Assembly (NCBI RefSeq): GCF_963675165.1
Contig: NC_087392.1
Coordinates: forward strand, 1,069,001-1,133,000
Length of the DNA stretch: 64,000 nt
Direction of reading: 5' to 3'
Origin: Halichondria panicea
Lineage: Eukaryota; Porifera; Demospongiae; Suberitida; Halichondriidae
How positions within the stretch are numbered: position 1 is the stretch's first letter; each line of letters opens with the position of its first letter. Under the pieces are notes generated by a model. It was not told the origin of the DNA and did no database searches. It saw nothing but the letters and a program-made list of their open reading frames with translations. This document shows, piece by piece, positions 1 to 13,500 of this stretch. A program made the position numbers and the translations under genes.

Positions 1-647
1 AGACCATTTAGAGGGAGGGGATCAGCTGAAGGTCATGTGCACAGGTTAGGTACATCCTAATGAAGTAAACAGATGAATGGCTTAATGAGGAAGTTTAGAG
101 GGAGGGACAAGCAGCACCCTGCTAGCTGTAGTTAACGAGTGTTTTCGTTACTGAGATTCGTCATGGAGACTGTTCTGGGCATGCTCAGTAGAGTCGGCTT
201 TGGTGAATAACACTTTGACACTGATTACAAGAGATTTGGAGTTAGTGGTGATTAGAAGGATTGCTGACATGTAAACACTTTGATTAAACTATGTTAACCT
301 TGCACTAAAGCGCTACCTATATTTTGTTAGCCAAAAAAGAGCCGCAAAGCTCTACACTACTGCCAGAAGCAGCAGCCATTGTGAATTCGGACCTTTTGCA
401 GAAAAAACCCCTTTTTTAAGTTATTCAATTGACAGGAAATGCATAATATTTAGCATTATCTTTGAATATCATCTTTAACCATCAGTCTGTTTCCATAACA
501 CTCTAATACTTTTGTACCAAAGCAAAACTTAAAAATAAAACATGCCTAAGCGTGCTTGTGGGATTTTTGATACTGTGTACTTATCATTAGTCCATCATTT
601 TGTAGCCGGCTACATTGTTATAATTATAACTGCCCTCTCTCTCTCAG
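1..647 (+). other. Intron sequence upstream of the first visible ASCC3 exon
   Basis: No exon is recognisable here. The residues that should precede the first visible ASCC3 exon (the DEVH box region of helicase cassette 1) are not encoded in any frame, so this is most simply part of one intron of that gene. It ends in a good polypyrimidine tract and AG directly before the exon. It contains no tRNA or other RNA gene that I could recognise. Confidence 0.6.
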
Positions 648-3600
648 GTTGAGTCGAGTCAGAGGATGATCAGGATAGTGGGGCTCTCGGCTACCCTCCC
701 CAACTACCTGGACGTGGCTCATTTCCTCAGGGTCAATTTTTACAAAGGTCTCTTCTTCTTTGACGGGCGGTTTCGTCCTGTGCCACTCTCGCAGACGTTT
801 ATTGGGATCAAGGCGACCAATCACCTGCAGCGGCTCAGAGATATGGACGAGGTCTGCTATGACAAGGCCCTGGTCAACATCAAGAATGGCTATCAAGTAA
901 GAGTCACTATTTGTCTTAGTCATTGTTGCAATTTGGGGGATCAGTCTTTTCTTTTCCTGTTCAAATCTCACGTTGAAACTTCTATTGACATTTTTCGTAT
1001 AGAAGACGGCATGCATAATTACACTAATTTTACTGTTAGAGTGTTAGCTCTCATCACCCAAAACTAGATCAGTTTGCAATGTGCCAACATGTTCTTTGTG
1101 TACTCACAGGTGATGGTGTTTGTCCACTCTCGTAACGGTACGCTAAAAACTGCCACTGCCCTGAGGGACCTGGCCGCATCTAAAGGGGAACTCCCCCTCT
1201 TCCAGCCTGAGCAGAACCCCAAGCTAGGACTGGCACAGAAACAGGTGAATACATGGAGCCTGGTTGTGTTGTCAATAGTGATGGCCACGTAGCCTAAGGA
1301 ATGCCACGGCTATAGCAGCAGGGCTTGTTTTAATAGCTAACTTTGATTGCTCATAACTTAATATTTTGTGTGTTCAATTTCAACCATTTTCTGATTTTTT
1401 TAAAGTTTAATTAGAAAGAGACCTTTCTAATGGTATCATCAATGTTCATGTTTGGGAGATGAAAGAATTTACCTAATACCATGGATTATTATAGTCCATG
1501 GCCCAACACCAAAATTATATCAGTGTTATCACTCACACACCACATTAATTGTGTGCAGGTGGACAAGTCTCGGAACAAGCCCCTTCGTGATCTGTTTGGG
1601 GATGGCTTCAGCGTCCATCACGCGGGTATGCTGAGACAAGACAGGACTCTAGTGGAGAGACTGTTCTCTGAGGGGTTTATCAAGGTTCTGGTGTGCACGG
1701 CAACGCTGGCCTGGGGTATCAATCTACCAGCTCATGCAGTCATCATCAAGGTGAGCATACCATAAGCATAGAGGTGCATGGTTGTTTGTCCCTGTCTGTG
1801 TATGTGTGTGCCTTAGTGCTATCTTAAGTATAATATGTTACATATACTACTTGTACATACAGAATGAACCAAAAAAAACCTAATGAAAGGTTGCTAATAC
1901 AGTATAAATACACCTATCTCCATGGATACACACACCCTCAGGGCACACAGTACTGTACTTGTACATACAGAATGGCAGGTTGCTACTATTGTAACAGTGC
2001 ATGTGACTAACAGTGTATCTCCATGGATGCACACACCCTCAGGGCACACAGTGCTGTACTTGTACATACAGAATGAAAGGTTGCTACTACGTACTGTAAC
2101 AGTGCATGTGACTAACAGTGTATCTCCATGGATGCACACACCTACAGGGCACACAGATCTACAATGCCAAGAAAGGCGCTTTTGTTGACCTGGGCATCCT
2201 GGATGTGTTGCAGATATTTGGACGAGCTGGTAGACCACAGTTTGACAAGTTTGGGGAGGGTACGATCATCACGAGTCACGACAAACTCTCTCACTACCTT
2301 TCTCTGCTCACCCGTCAACAGCCGATAGAGAGTCAGTTTGTGGCTAGTCTCACGGACAACCTTAACGCTGAGGTGGGCGGGGTTCAGGTGTTTGACCCCT
2401 ACCACATTGTTACTGAGCAGTTCCCTATTGTTGTATAATTATACAACCTATCTGCTCAATAATGGAGTAGCAGTAGCCATTTGTCCAAAATATGGCTTAG
2501 CAAATGTATACCAATTTGTAATCTGTTGAATGGTAGAATCTCATTTTCCTTCAGATTGCACTTGGTAGTGTGAGCAACATTGAGGAGGCTGTTCAGTGGC
2601 TGCGCTACACCTTCTTGTTTGTGAGGATGAAGCTCAACCCTCTCATCTATGGCATCTCTAACAAGGCTAGGGAGGTACGTACACGTAGGTTACATACTTA
2701 GTGCCTGACATTCAACTAAACAGTCAAACCACCCCCACCTCCTTGGTCCTCATTCGCACACTCATTCTATATATTTACATACACACATACACATACGTAT
2801 ATGTCAACAAATTCACTCCTACGTGTATCTACCTGCACTACCCCCACACACCCCCACACACCCATCACACTCCACACACCCGTCACACTCTTCACACCCC
2901 TCACATTCCTCACACCCCACACACTCCTTACACTCCACACTCCTCACACCCCACACAGACGGACCCCAACCTTGAGGAGCACCAACGTACGCTGATCACA
3001 ACAGCTGCTGAAAAGTTGGACAAGGCCAAGATGATTCGTTTCGTCCAGCACACGGGTAACCTCCACTCTACAGACCTCGGCCGCACCGCCTCCCACTATT
3101 ACATCAAGTACGCTAGCATGGAGATCTTCAACGAGCTATTGAAGCCATACATGAATGAGGGACAAGCGCTCGCCATGGTCTCCAAATCAGAGGAGTTTGA
3201 GCAAGTCAAGGTTCGATCATAGTCAATGAGCTCATTTTGTAGTCCTGAAACATACTTCTATACCTTAATTGATAATTCATTATGCTCAATGCACAGTACG
3301 TACAACAGAGTACTTTATTTGTGTTATGTACATAATTATTATATCATAATGTGCATTGTTTTTGTTCATCCCTTGGACATGATAGTTGATGTATTGTGTT
3401 CATGATAGTTGATGTATTGTGTTCATGATAGTTGATGTATTGTGTTCATGATAGTTGATGTATTGTGTTCATGATAGTTGATGTATTGTGTTCATGATAG
3501 TTGATGTATTGTGTTCATGATAGTTGATGTATTGTGTTCATGATAGTTGATGTATTGTGTTCATGATTTGCTTTCTTGTGTCTCTTCAGGTGAGGGAGGA

Positions 3601-6600
3601 CGAGATATCGGAGCTTGAGATCCACCAATCAGTGTGCCGACTGCCAGTGCAAGGAGGGGTCGAGAACTCGTACGGAAAGGTCAACATCTTGCTGCAAACA
3701 TACATATCTCGTGGGGGGGTCGACAGCTTCTCACTGACCTCTGACCTTTCCTATGTGGCACAGGTGAGCAAAGTTATAGAGCTTGTTAGCACAGCAATTG
3801 CAAGACATACGTAAGGTATCTCTCGTTAACTTAAATTGAATTTCTGTGTGTACAACACCCAGAGGCATTGTTGACTGCCTGTAACGTCGTCTGAGAATAA
3901 AAGTTTCTTGGGGGTGGAGCATGCCCCCAGAAGGCCGTCTGATATTGCACACAGATATCCGGCTTGGCTTCCCCGTGCAATATAATTAGATACTCCATAA
4001 GTTATGAGCGTTGTGTATGTAGCATGTACCCATTTGTTGAAGACGTTGTGTGCTTCTGTTTCACAGAACTCTGGCAGGATACTCCGAGGTTTGTTTGAGA
4101 TAGTGCTACGCAAGGGCCTCCCTGTCATGGCGTCTCGACTGCTCACACTCTGTAAGTCTGTGGAGCATCAGCAGTGGGCCTTTGAGCATCCCCTCAAGCA
4201 GTTCAAGGAACGTCTCTCTCACGAGATCATCACCAAACTGGAGGATAAGAGGGTCTCTCTCAGTCGACTCAAGGACATGACCCACGAGGAAATCGGTGTG
4301 TAATATACATGACTTGTGGTAACTCACAGAATATAAATTATGGTCTGGATGATCCAACTTTCCAAACATTTTTTTTAACTTAAAATGGTCTTTTCAATAT
4401 GAAATTCTCAATTGTGTCCTTGTGAAGTTTCATGTGATCAATTTTTACCTGTTCTGAATTTTGCAGGTCACATGATACGTCATGTGAGGATGGGACGTGT
4501 TGTAGAGACCCTTGTTAGGGGATTCCCCTCTTTGTTGCTCACGGCCACCATACAGCCAATCACACGGACGGTACTCAAAGTGCGATTGACCATCCTCCCT
4601 GATTTCGAGTGGAGTGACAAACTTCACGGCATGACCTCTGACCCCTGGTGGATCTGGGTGGAGGACCCAGAGAACAACCAGATGTACCACTCGGAGTACT
4701 TCATGTTACAACGGAAGCAGGTGAGAGCTCTCAGGCATGTACGTACACGCACTAATGGTCTACCACTAATAGCACAAAAACAACACAGCTAGTACTTTAA
4801 CAGGTCGCTGTACACCCAATAAATGTTGCAAGTACATGTATATACATAATTTTACTGCACATACAGGTGTTGGCCAAGGAGCCCCAGGACCTCGTGTTCA
4901 CCATCCCGATATTTGAGCCCCTCCCCCCTCAGTATTATGTGCGTGCAGTCTCGGATCGCTGGTTAATGGCCGAATCTGTTGTCGCTATATCATTCCAACA
5001 CCTCATCTTACCGGAGCTCCACCCACCACACACGAAGCTACTCGATCTCCACCCACTTCCTGTGTCCGCACTCAAGAACCCCGCCTACGAGTCACTATTT
5101 AATTTCAAGTATTTCAACCCTGTGCAAACACAGGTGTTCCATACTCTGTACCACTCGGATACCAGCGTGTTGCTAGGCGCCCCTACTGGCAGTGGGAAGA
5201 CTGTAGCCGCTGAGCTGGCAATATTCAGGTGACATGTACAACATTGCTCAGTAATGTCCTCTCTACCCTCGTGTGACATGTATAGATCGAGCTTGTGTGT
5301 TATGTGCATGCATCTGTTGCTGTTAGCTGATTGTCAGTATTAGAGGTTCCACGAAGTATAAGTGCCTCGAAATTTTCGCGCTATACGGGTTTATATATAT
5401 ACCTGTACCTATCATGCACACACTCATGCATGTTGAGTTCAAAGGAATTTTCTGCATAAATTTCATCATTCCTAACGATGCCTGATACTTAAATTGCACT
5501 TCCCTCTCTTACAGAGTGTTCAATGAGTACCCTGGGGGCAAGGCTGTGTACATTGCCCCCCTCAAAGCGCTGGTGCGTGAGAGGGTGGCCGACTGGAGGA
5601 AGAAGCTCGAGGGAGCTCTGGGGAAGACGGTGGTGGAGCTAACAGGAGATACCTCCCCTGACATCCGCGCTGTGGAGAGGGCAGATGTCATAGTTACCAC
5701 ACCTGAGAAGTGGGACGGCATCAGTCGCAGCTGGCAAAATAGGTATAATAATATTATAGCCTCCATTCTCTTGGCAACCGAACTTCAAATTCCTTTGATA
5801 AGCTACTTAGGTTAAAGCGACTGCCAAGTAGACAATATTATATTTCCTGTAGGTCATATGTACAAGCGATGCGTGTGCTGATAATTGATGAGATTCATCT
5901 CCTTGGCGATGAGAGGGGACCTGTCCTGGAGGTGATTGTTTCTCGTACCAACTTCATAGCGTCTCACACCGGCCAGGCTGTGAGAGTGGTGGGCCTCTCC
6001 ACCGCTCTAGCCAACGCTAAGGACCTCGCTGATTGGCTGTGCATCAAACAGGTGGACACCAATTGATATGAAGTTACTCTAGATAGAAAATAATTATGCT
6101 TTTATTTATTGGTTTTATTGGGAGTAGTCTGCTCTTAGTATTATATAGCTATTATTTTCCTGATCTCAGCTCGTTTGAAGGCACATGTACACAGTAATTA
6201 ATATTAATATATATACATGTACTTTTATCTACCCCTTCCAATCTTGTACATGTGTTAACGCAGGGCGGTCTGTTCAACTTCCACCCAGCAGTGAGGCCCG
6301 TTCAGTTGGAGGTTCACATCGATGGCTTCCCTGGGAAGCACTACTGCCCTAGAATGGCTACCATGAACAAGCCTTCGTACACCGCCATTAAGACTTATTC
6401 TCCCGACAAACCTGTTTTGATATTTGTCTCCTCGCGTCGTCAAACCAGACTGACGGCTTTTGATCTTGTAACGTACGTGGCCGCTGAGGACGACACCAAA
6501 CAATGGCTGCACATACCGGACCAACAGGTGTGTGTGTGTGTGTGCGTGCGTGCGTGTGTTGTGTGTGTGTGTGTGTGTGTGTGTGTCATAGTAACCTCAC

Positions 6601-8188
6601 ATTCTGTGCCTCTGTAAGCATGGAAATGCTTGTACCATTCTCTTTGATTTCAAATCTATACTGCCTCCAGATCACTCAGATGATTAGAGTACCTTTACTA
6701 CAGCACATGTACCCTTTACTCCCTCCTTTAGTTGGATCCCCTGCTGGAGGGAGTCCGTGACACCAACCTCAAGTTCAGTCTGGCATTTGGAGTGGGACTG
6801 CATCACGCTGGTCTGCACGAGAAAGACAGAAACCTTGTCGAAGAATTATTTGTCAACCAGAAAATACAGGTGAGGAACAAAATATCAAATTTGGCTAGAA
6901 ATCATTTGTGTTCGTATAAATAAACCATTTATTCTTATTGCAGATCTTGATAGCCACCAGCACTCTTGCCTGGGGTGTCAACTTCCCCGCTCATCTGGTA
7001 GTCGTCAAGGGAACAGAGTACTTTGACGGCAAGTTGCAGCGTTATGTGGACTACCCAATCACAGACGTGCTTCAGATGATGGGGAGAGCGGGGCGACCAC
7101 AGTATGATGACAGGGGTGTGGCAGTTATCCTCGTACATGACATCAAGAAACACTTTTATAAGAAGTTTCTCTACGAGCCGTTTCCAGTGGAGTCAAAGTA
7201 AGTGGGTGTTGCCTTGTACCTTTTAGGCTGTAGGCTAAGGTAGTAATTATAGATTCTGTCTCAGTATTGCACATGGGAGCATAATTATGTGTGTGCTTGG
7301 AGGGGAATTAATTACTGGACGTATCGTTGGCTAACTTGACGAAGCCGTAAATATCGATTAGAGCCAATTCAAAACTGAAAATTAACTGCGTCAAGAGCTA
7401 TGCAATATTATGTCAAGATCAACAATCTGTGATGCATTTGCCCCCCTCACAGTCTGCTGGCCGTCCTGTCTGACCATCTCAATGCTGAGATAGTGGCAGG
7501 CACCATTACCTCCAAACAAGACGCCATGGACTATGTCACCTGGACCTACTTCTTCCGTCGACTCCTCATGAACCCCTCCTTCTATCAGCTGGAGGACACG
7601 GCTAAGGGCTCTGTCAACACCTTCCTCTCTGGCGTAGTGGCCAGGGCTCTGACAGCCCTCGAGAGCTCTTACTGCATTCAGGTGGAAGAGGTATGTATAA
7701 GGAGTGTGTGTGTCCACTGCAGGCTGTATCTGAGCCTTGATGTGTGTATACCGTATAGCGGGTAATTTTTGGGGGACAAAATATTGAGACATTTTGTGGG
7801 TAATATTTTCGTGGTTGGAGCTTGCACTGCAGGTAAAGGTAGGCAAGATCGCTTCATTTGTGGTAAATATTCGTGGTCAGAGCTCCAACCACGAAAACCA
7901 TGAATATTTTGCCCCACGAAAATCACCTGCTATACGGTACATGACTGTGTGTGTGTGTGTTGATATACGGTATTAGATCCACATTGTATTGAATTAACCC
8001 ACAGTGCTATCTCTCATATTGGAGAAGTTTTACACTATTCTGCTCACTCACAATGCAGCGGTTTATTGCTTGTGTAGTGAGGGAATTTTAGCATATTGCT
8101 TAACCTTATCGCTGATTTGCATTATCGAAGTTACGTACATAGCCTTAGATTGATTGCAAACAGCTAAAGGTAATCAATCACCACCTGT

Positions 8189-8253
<65 letters not shown>

Positions 8254-10285
8254 ACAGCCAGTAGCTACACACACACACACACACACACATATAAGTAGAA
8301 CACAACTAAGTACTGTGTAACAATTTTGAATATCATGTTTGCTCCTACATGTATGTAACTCCATCACCATGACTGCAGGATGATAGAACAATCCAGTCGC
8401 TCACTCTCGGCTGCATAGCTTCCTTCTACTACCTCCACCACACCACCGTGCGGTTGTTCAGAGAAAAGCTCTACGCTCACTCCACTTTCCAGGACCTGCT
8501 GCAGCTGCTCTGTGTGAGTCAGTGTACTGTACCTGTCTGTTGTAGTTGTAGTGACTTGGTCATGTGCTGTATAGCGGGTACGTTTTGAGGGATAAACTCC
8601 TGTACTGAAGCATTGCCCCAGACACTGTTTATTTGTTTAGTATCTCTCACTCTACACATACCCAGGATGCCTCGGAGTATAATGAGCTGCCAGTGAGACA
8701 TAATGAGGATGTGATGAATACCGCGTTGGCCAAAAAGCTGCCCCTACCAGTCTCACCCCCTGACAGCTACGATAGTCCACACTCTAAGGCTCATCTCCTA
8801 CTGCAAGCTCACTTCAGTCACAGCGACCTGCCAATAGCAGACTACCAGACAGACACAAAGTCCGTATTAGACCAGGCCCTCAGGATATTACAGGTGTGTG
8901 TGTACACTGTACGAGTAGACATAATTATATAGCTGAGAATTTATCAGAAGTCATGCAAATTTCGACTTTCTTGGCCATTCCTTGTAACTTATAGCATTTC
9001 ATGTTTTGTGGTCTAGTCTCCTCTCACTTCCCATTTGTATATATATACTACTCTTCCTCTGTATAGGCCCTGGTGGACATTTCTGCTAATGAGGGTTGGT
9101 TGTCAACCACTCTCAAGTTGATGCACATAGTACAGATGTGTGTACAAGGGAGGTGGGTCTCTGACCCCTCCCTCCTCATACTCCCCCACCTAGACCACAC
9201 CCACATTGAGCTGCTCAACAAGAAGCTGACCAAGGGGGCAGGTGTCACTGAGCTCACCTCCCTCCCCGAGTTGATGACTGTGATGGAGAGACAGAGAGGG
9301 TTCTTACTGTCATCTCTTGTGGACACTCGTGCTCTCACCAGAGAGCAAGTAACCAAGGTATGGACGTATTACTAATACTGCAAGTACTTGTGAATGGACT
9401 TTGTATCACTGGTTCTGCATTTTATTAGTTACTGTACTGACATGCAATACATGTACCTTTATATAGCGTGCCCACAATTGTCAGTTTATTTCCTCACCAA
9501 ATTTAACTCATTGTTGTATTATAATTATGTAGTACAGTTGCCTATAGTTACGTACATTGGTTATGATGCCTGTACAGATCCAGGAAGTGATTCAGAGACT
9601 CCCGATTGTTGTCCTCTCCCACAAGCTTAGTGTTGGGAAGAAGGATCTGGGGCATGCTAAGCGCGGCTCCTCCACTGTTGGCCAGACCGTGAGAGAGAGA
9701 CAATGGACGGACGTACCAGCTGGAGAGGAGTGTGCTATTCACTTGGATCTGACTCAGCGTTGTCTGGCTAGAAAGAGGGTGAGTTCTTGTACTATACGTA
9801 AGTATCATGTGTTTGCATACTGCCCATTTGTGCTTGGTAAAACTTCCCACTACTGTAGTTACACCCCATGACCTTCATCACTAAGTCATATACATAATTA
9901 TAACCAGGAGTATTCATGCACTCCTGGTATAACTATTAAAGGCTTAAACTTTTTTTTAAACGTTCAGAGATACTTTTACCTCTCTCATCATGCATATGTG
10001 TATTTTATGCAGGATAATTCAAGGGCCTATGCTCCGAGGTTCCCGAAGACCAAGGATGAGGGATGGTGGCTGGTCCTGGGGGAGGTGGACAGTGGGGAGC
10101 TGCTGGCTTTGAAGAGGATCGGCCGCATCAGAGGGAGAACTCAAAGCTCTCTGGCATTCCCTGCCCCGGATGAACCCTCTAGGAAGATACTAACACTTTA
10201 TTTGATGAGCGACTGTTATTTAGGCCTAGACCAACAATTTGATTTATCTCTGAATTTTGTAATCACTGGAACAAATGAAAATTGA
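648..10285 (+). CDS. ASCC3: ASCC3 helicase, 3' part (5' end outside window)
   Basis: Subunit 3 of the ASC-1 complex, a Ski2-like SF2 helicase with two cassettes. The family is known for alkylation-damage repair and for splitting collided ribosomes. 21 exons encode 1,546 residues to the stop; the N-terminus and the front of cassette 1 are missing. The first exon opens at motif III (GLSATLPN). Cassette 1 closes with [10 protein letters not shown] and is followed by a Sec63-like domain. Cassette 2 is complete: Walker [13 protein letters not shown] box, STALANA, and [11 protein letters not shown], then the second Sec63-like domain. Exons: 648-896, 1110-1244, 1559-1750, 2148-2372, 2555-2674, 2959-3210, 3590-3763, 4067-4295, 4467-4720, 4867-5228, 5515-5742, 5853-6051, 6264-6527, 6732-6869, 6944-7197, 7453-7690, 8379-8513, 8666-8893, 9067-9357, 9578-9778, 10013-10285. 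Identity with vertebrate ASCC3 is high throughout, as recalled from family knowledge. The tail is a little shorter than in human. Confidence 0.96.
1346..1452. repeat. Dispersed repeat copy A (intron of ASCC3)
   Basis: An AT-rich block with the motif AGAAAGAGACCTTTCTAATG, followed by GTATCATCAATGTTC. The same block recurs at about 42139-42236 and, as two inverted halves, at about 37290-37536. It is non-coding and lies between the second and third visible ASCC3 exons. It looks like one half of a foldback repeat. Confidence 0.6.
1902..2156 (+). repeat. Tandem repeat of about 101-105 bp that copies an acceptor site
   Basis: Three copies of a unit carrying TATCTCCATGGAT, ACACACC and GGCACACAG. 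The last copy holds the working acceptor and the first nine bases of the next ASCC3 exon, GGCACACAG at 2148. The same nine bases follow CCTCAG at 1942 and 2043, so each unit brings a decoy acceptor. Confidence 0.75.
2755..2958 (+). repeat. C/A-rich simple repeat in intron
   Basis: Degenerate CACACCC/CACTCC repeats fill the intron immediately before the ASCC3 exon at 2959. They produce long open frames rich in His, Pro and Thr that are not genes. The tract also serves as the pyrimidine-rich region of the acceptor. Confidence 0.7.
3377..3560 (+). repeat. Minisatellite, eight copies of a 23-bp unit
   Basis: The unit is CATGATAGTTGATGTATTGT plus GTT, repeated eight times with almost no variation in the intron before the ASCC3 exon at 3590. 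The near-perfect copies indicate recent expansion. A shorter CATGATTTG stub follows the last copy. Confidence 0.9.
5341..5390. mobile_element. Fragment of the CCGTATAGCGGG inverted-repeat element
   Basis: The run CCTCGAAATTTTCGCGCTATACGG resembles the right terminus of the element found complete at 7751-7937 and 23162-23339. No matching left end is seen, so this is at best a solo end. Confidence 0.35.
7751..7937. mobile_element. MITE-like element, CCGTATAGCGGG family, copy 1
   Basis: About 187 bp in the ASCC3 intron after 7690. The left end CCGTATAGCGGGTAATTTTT and the right end pair as terminal inverted repeats of roughly 35 bp with a few mismatches. TA lies on both sides (7749-7750 and 7938-7939), as expected for a Tc1/mariner-type target duplication. 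It has no open reading frame, so it is non-autonomous. Confidence 0.75.
8191..8288. repeat. (CA)n microsatellite
   Basis: An almost pure CA tract interrupted once by CCACAGCCAGTAGCTA, lying in the ASCC3 intron before the exon at 8379. Long Cys-Val or His-Thr frames across it are artefacts of the repeat. Confidence 0.9.
8565..8600. mobile_element. Fragment of the CCGTATAGCGGG element
   Basis: CTGTATAGCGGGTACGTTTTG followed by AGGGATAAA matches the left end of the element at 23162 closely. No right end follows before the next ASCC3 exon at 8666, so it is a truncated copy. Confidence 0.5.
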
Positions 10286-10507
10286 TGTTTCCATATATAA
10301 TTCATGTAAAATAATAATTTAAAAACAAAATTGAAACAAGCGTGTCTGTCATGTACATGGAAAATGATGAAGTTGCATATTGAAATGAGAATGAACTGTG
10401 TGTGTCAACAAGTCCGGTGATAGTATGGATAATGGTGTTAGAGAAGAAACGAACAAGTGATAAATGAGAATATAAATTATTATAATTATACAGGTTGGTG
10501 ATGATCG

Positions 10508-13500
10508 TTAGTACACCCAATGGGACTCGCCCGTGACCTGATCTCGCCATATGCCCCACGGAGCATTATTCAAGAGGTACGGAGGAGGTAGGTTATTCTC
10601 GGCTTTCATCTCTTGAGGGGACGCAACAGCAGCCAGGAAACTATTAGCATCGCTATAGCTGTGCTCTCTGACAATTTGGTGTAGAGAGTGTGCTGACCAT
10701 TCCAGATTCTCGTCATTGCTTGGTATAGCCACTAGTGCCTCAGGGGACACGTTTATAGAGGAGTTGTTGAACACAGAATTACCACTAAATTCAGCAATGG
10801 AATTGTTAGATGCTTGAGCTGCATTTGGTGAGTAGCAGCTTTCATCACTTGAACAGTCAGCAGAATCTAAATCCAGTACGAGTTTGAAGGAGTCCACTGA
10901 TGAACTGGATTCGGAACATTCTCTATCGACTTTTATATCTTGAGGAAGCTGTTTTGGCGTCGATTCAGAGTCTCTCTGCCTTGTCGATGTAAATTTGGAC
11001 AGTTCAATGGAAACAATGAGTGGTGAATGGCATCTCTTTTGATGGGCTCGCACTCCTTCCTTTGATACGTACATCTTATTACACAATTTGCACTTGTGTC
11101 TCTTCTTAGCAGTTAGGAATATTCTAGCTGCATGGGATAATGAAGGTGTGTGTATTTAACGTTATACCCGTAGTTGTGCTGTCTGCCAGCTAAGAAAAGC
11201 ATGCAACAGTCTAGCTGGACTAGCTGGACTACATGTAGATTAAATGTCCAACAATTCAGGGAGAGGGAATGAACACAATGACTCACCCATTTCTCCACGA
11301 GAGCAAAAAAACAGACTCCTTGCTCTTGTTTTTCTCATCACACTGCCAGACATCATAGTGCATGTAGTGTGTTTGCATCAAATGCTCAACTTTTTTGTGT
11401 CTGTACCTTATCTGCATGTGGGCTGCTTCTTATTAGAGGAGCGTCGCCGCCCTCTTGCCACTTATCTGAGCCGCCCTCGTGTTTCAGGACAAAAAACCAT
11501 TTTAATACAGAATTTCACATTTTCAATTTTACTATAATTATAGACACATAAACAATATTGACATGAATTAACACAATTGACATGAAAATAGTCTTATTGC
11601 ACTAAGTGGCCAGCACTGTCTTTTATAGTTCTTGCTATCTGCAGCCGAGATCACGTAACAGGTCCTGCACAGAAGTCGTGACATTATAATCATAATTATG
11701 TCCATGAAAAATAAATTGCGCAAAAGTAGAGTATTAAAAAAACTAGTATTTGCTGCATACCTGGACGTGGTCCTTTAGCTTGATGTGCGACTCATTCTGA
11801 TAGGAGGAACCACTTTTGAGTGAGTCCGTGTGGTGCATGAACACCAACCCCAGACCACTCTTGCACTCTGCCAACTGCTTCACAAATGTTGGTAGCTGGT
11901 CCATTTGTACACCACAAGCTAGGATCAGTGCTTCAATCAGCTCTTTGCTGCAAATAAACAACAAAGTAAATCATGCAACTAAATCTCTGTCTGTTTTACC
12001 ATAATTATGTATATCTGGAGCAACAAAAGAATTTATATCCCTTACCATATTGCTAGGTTTGATTTCTTCTTTTTCTGATTAGTCCAGATAGCAATTCTGT
12101 TTCCCTTCTTGCGTCTAGACATGACCACTCCATTCACGAGGTTCCTCCTCACTGAGTTGCCGCCAATCAGCAGCAACAACTACAGGAGAGACGAGGGGAG
12201 GGGTAATCAGACTGTGATGTAAATACGTATACAAAGTTCAAAGAATTGCCGATTTAACAAACTAGCCACTTGAAAAGTACTATATACAGTATGCCCAAAA
12301 ATAGCGTGTATAACTATTGTACTTGTCTGCCCACTATTTTACGTCTCTGGTGCATATAAGAGCACACATGTACACAACCCTTACCACTTCCAACCAGGTT
12401 CTGTCCAGGATGTGAGGGCTCTCCTTGATGGTGAGTACCCACTTGCCTCCCGGCTGATTGGCAGGGTCCTCCCACAACGGGTTGATGCCAGCTTTGAAGA
12501 AGTGGTAGTTGGTGCTGTTCTCCAGGGCACTGGGAGGTTTGATGTTGTTGAACAGCTTCCAAAACTCCTCTACCTGGATAATAGAAATTGCAAAACATTA
12601 CACAATAGCCACACCATATGCATGTACTGCATGCACTTCATTATTAGGAGAATGTCATCACATACACGTTGCATATAAAAGAAGCCAGGGGAGAGAAGTA
12701 AAAGCTTACTGATGTGATGGTGTAAATTTGTTTAAGTGATGCCTTGTAGTCAGAGAAACTGTTCCTATGACTCCCAATGATCTTGTCATACCACAGAACC
12801 CAAGTATCACACAGAGAGTGAGTGCTCTTCGCTGGAACAGGTTTGATTGGTTGTGGGTCTTCTTTGTGTGTCTCGCTGCTAGGCCAGCTAGTTGGGAGAT
12901 TGCCGCCATCTGCTGGTGGGTATGTAAAGTTGAGAGGTTGTGGAGGTCTCTCGAACATATGCGGTGGGGGTGGTGGCATGAACATAGGTGTGGAGTGTGG
13001 AGGGAAGGGGGGGAAGAAACTGGGAGGTAGTGACCTGTGTGGAGGCTGTGGAGCATGTGCAGAGAGTGGAGGGGTGCCATTGCGTGTCAGGAACATATGA
13101 TGAAATTGTGGGGGGAGAGACATTTCTTGTTCTTTTTGCATCTTCTTTTGATCCAGCTTCTCTTGCTGTTGTCTCAGCTGTGCTAGTAGATTACTGCGCC
13201 ATTGCTCCATTCGAAACTTTTCCTCCTGTGTTGGACGATGGGTAACACTATTCGGACACAGATGATCCACGGGGGGTGGGTGAGGAGGAGCTTTAGTGCT
13301 AAGATCGGGCCACTGCTGAAATACTTCAACAGTTGACTGTTGTGTGCTGGACAATGGCGGTGTGGGAGATGGCGAAAGGGAGAGGGGAGAGGTGGAGCAG
13401 ATGCTCGATTGAGGACTAGCTGTCGATAGAGAACTGAATTCAAAACTACTTCGCCCACGAGGGATCTGATGAGAGAGCTCCTGCGGTATGTAGATGAGAC

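Noticed and set aside
1894-2238. Open frames on both strands over the tandem repeats in the ASCC3 intron
   Set aside because: They follow the repeat unit, overlap a confident ASCC3 exon and match no family.
2701-2958. Pro/Thr/His-rich frame continuous with the ASCC3 exon at 2959
   Set aside because: It translates a CACACCC simple repeat. The acceptor at 2958 and phase with the exon ending at 2674 remove it.
8164-8391. Cys-Val-rich frame on the minus strand, and similar ones at 41816-42230 and 50608-50979
   Set aside because: Direct products of CA/GT microsatellites.
9903-9932. Small hairpin ACCAGGAGTATTCATGCACTCCTGGT
   Set aside because: A single 9-10-bp stem in an intron with no flanking duplication or other copies seen; too short to call.
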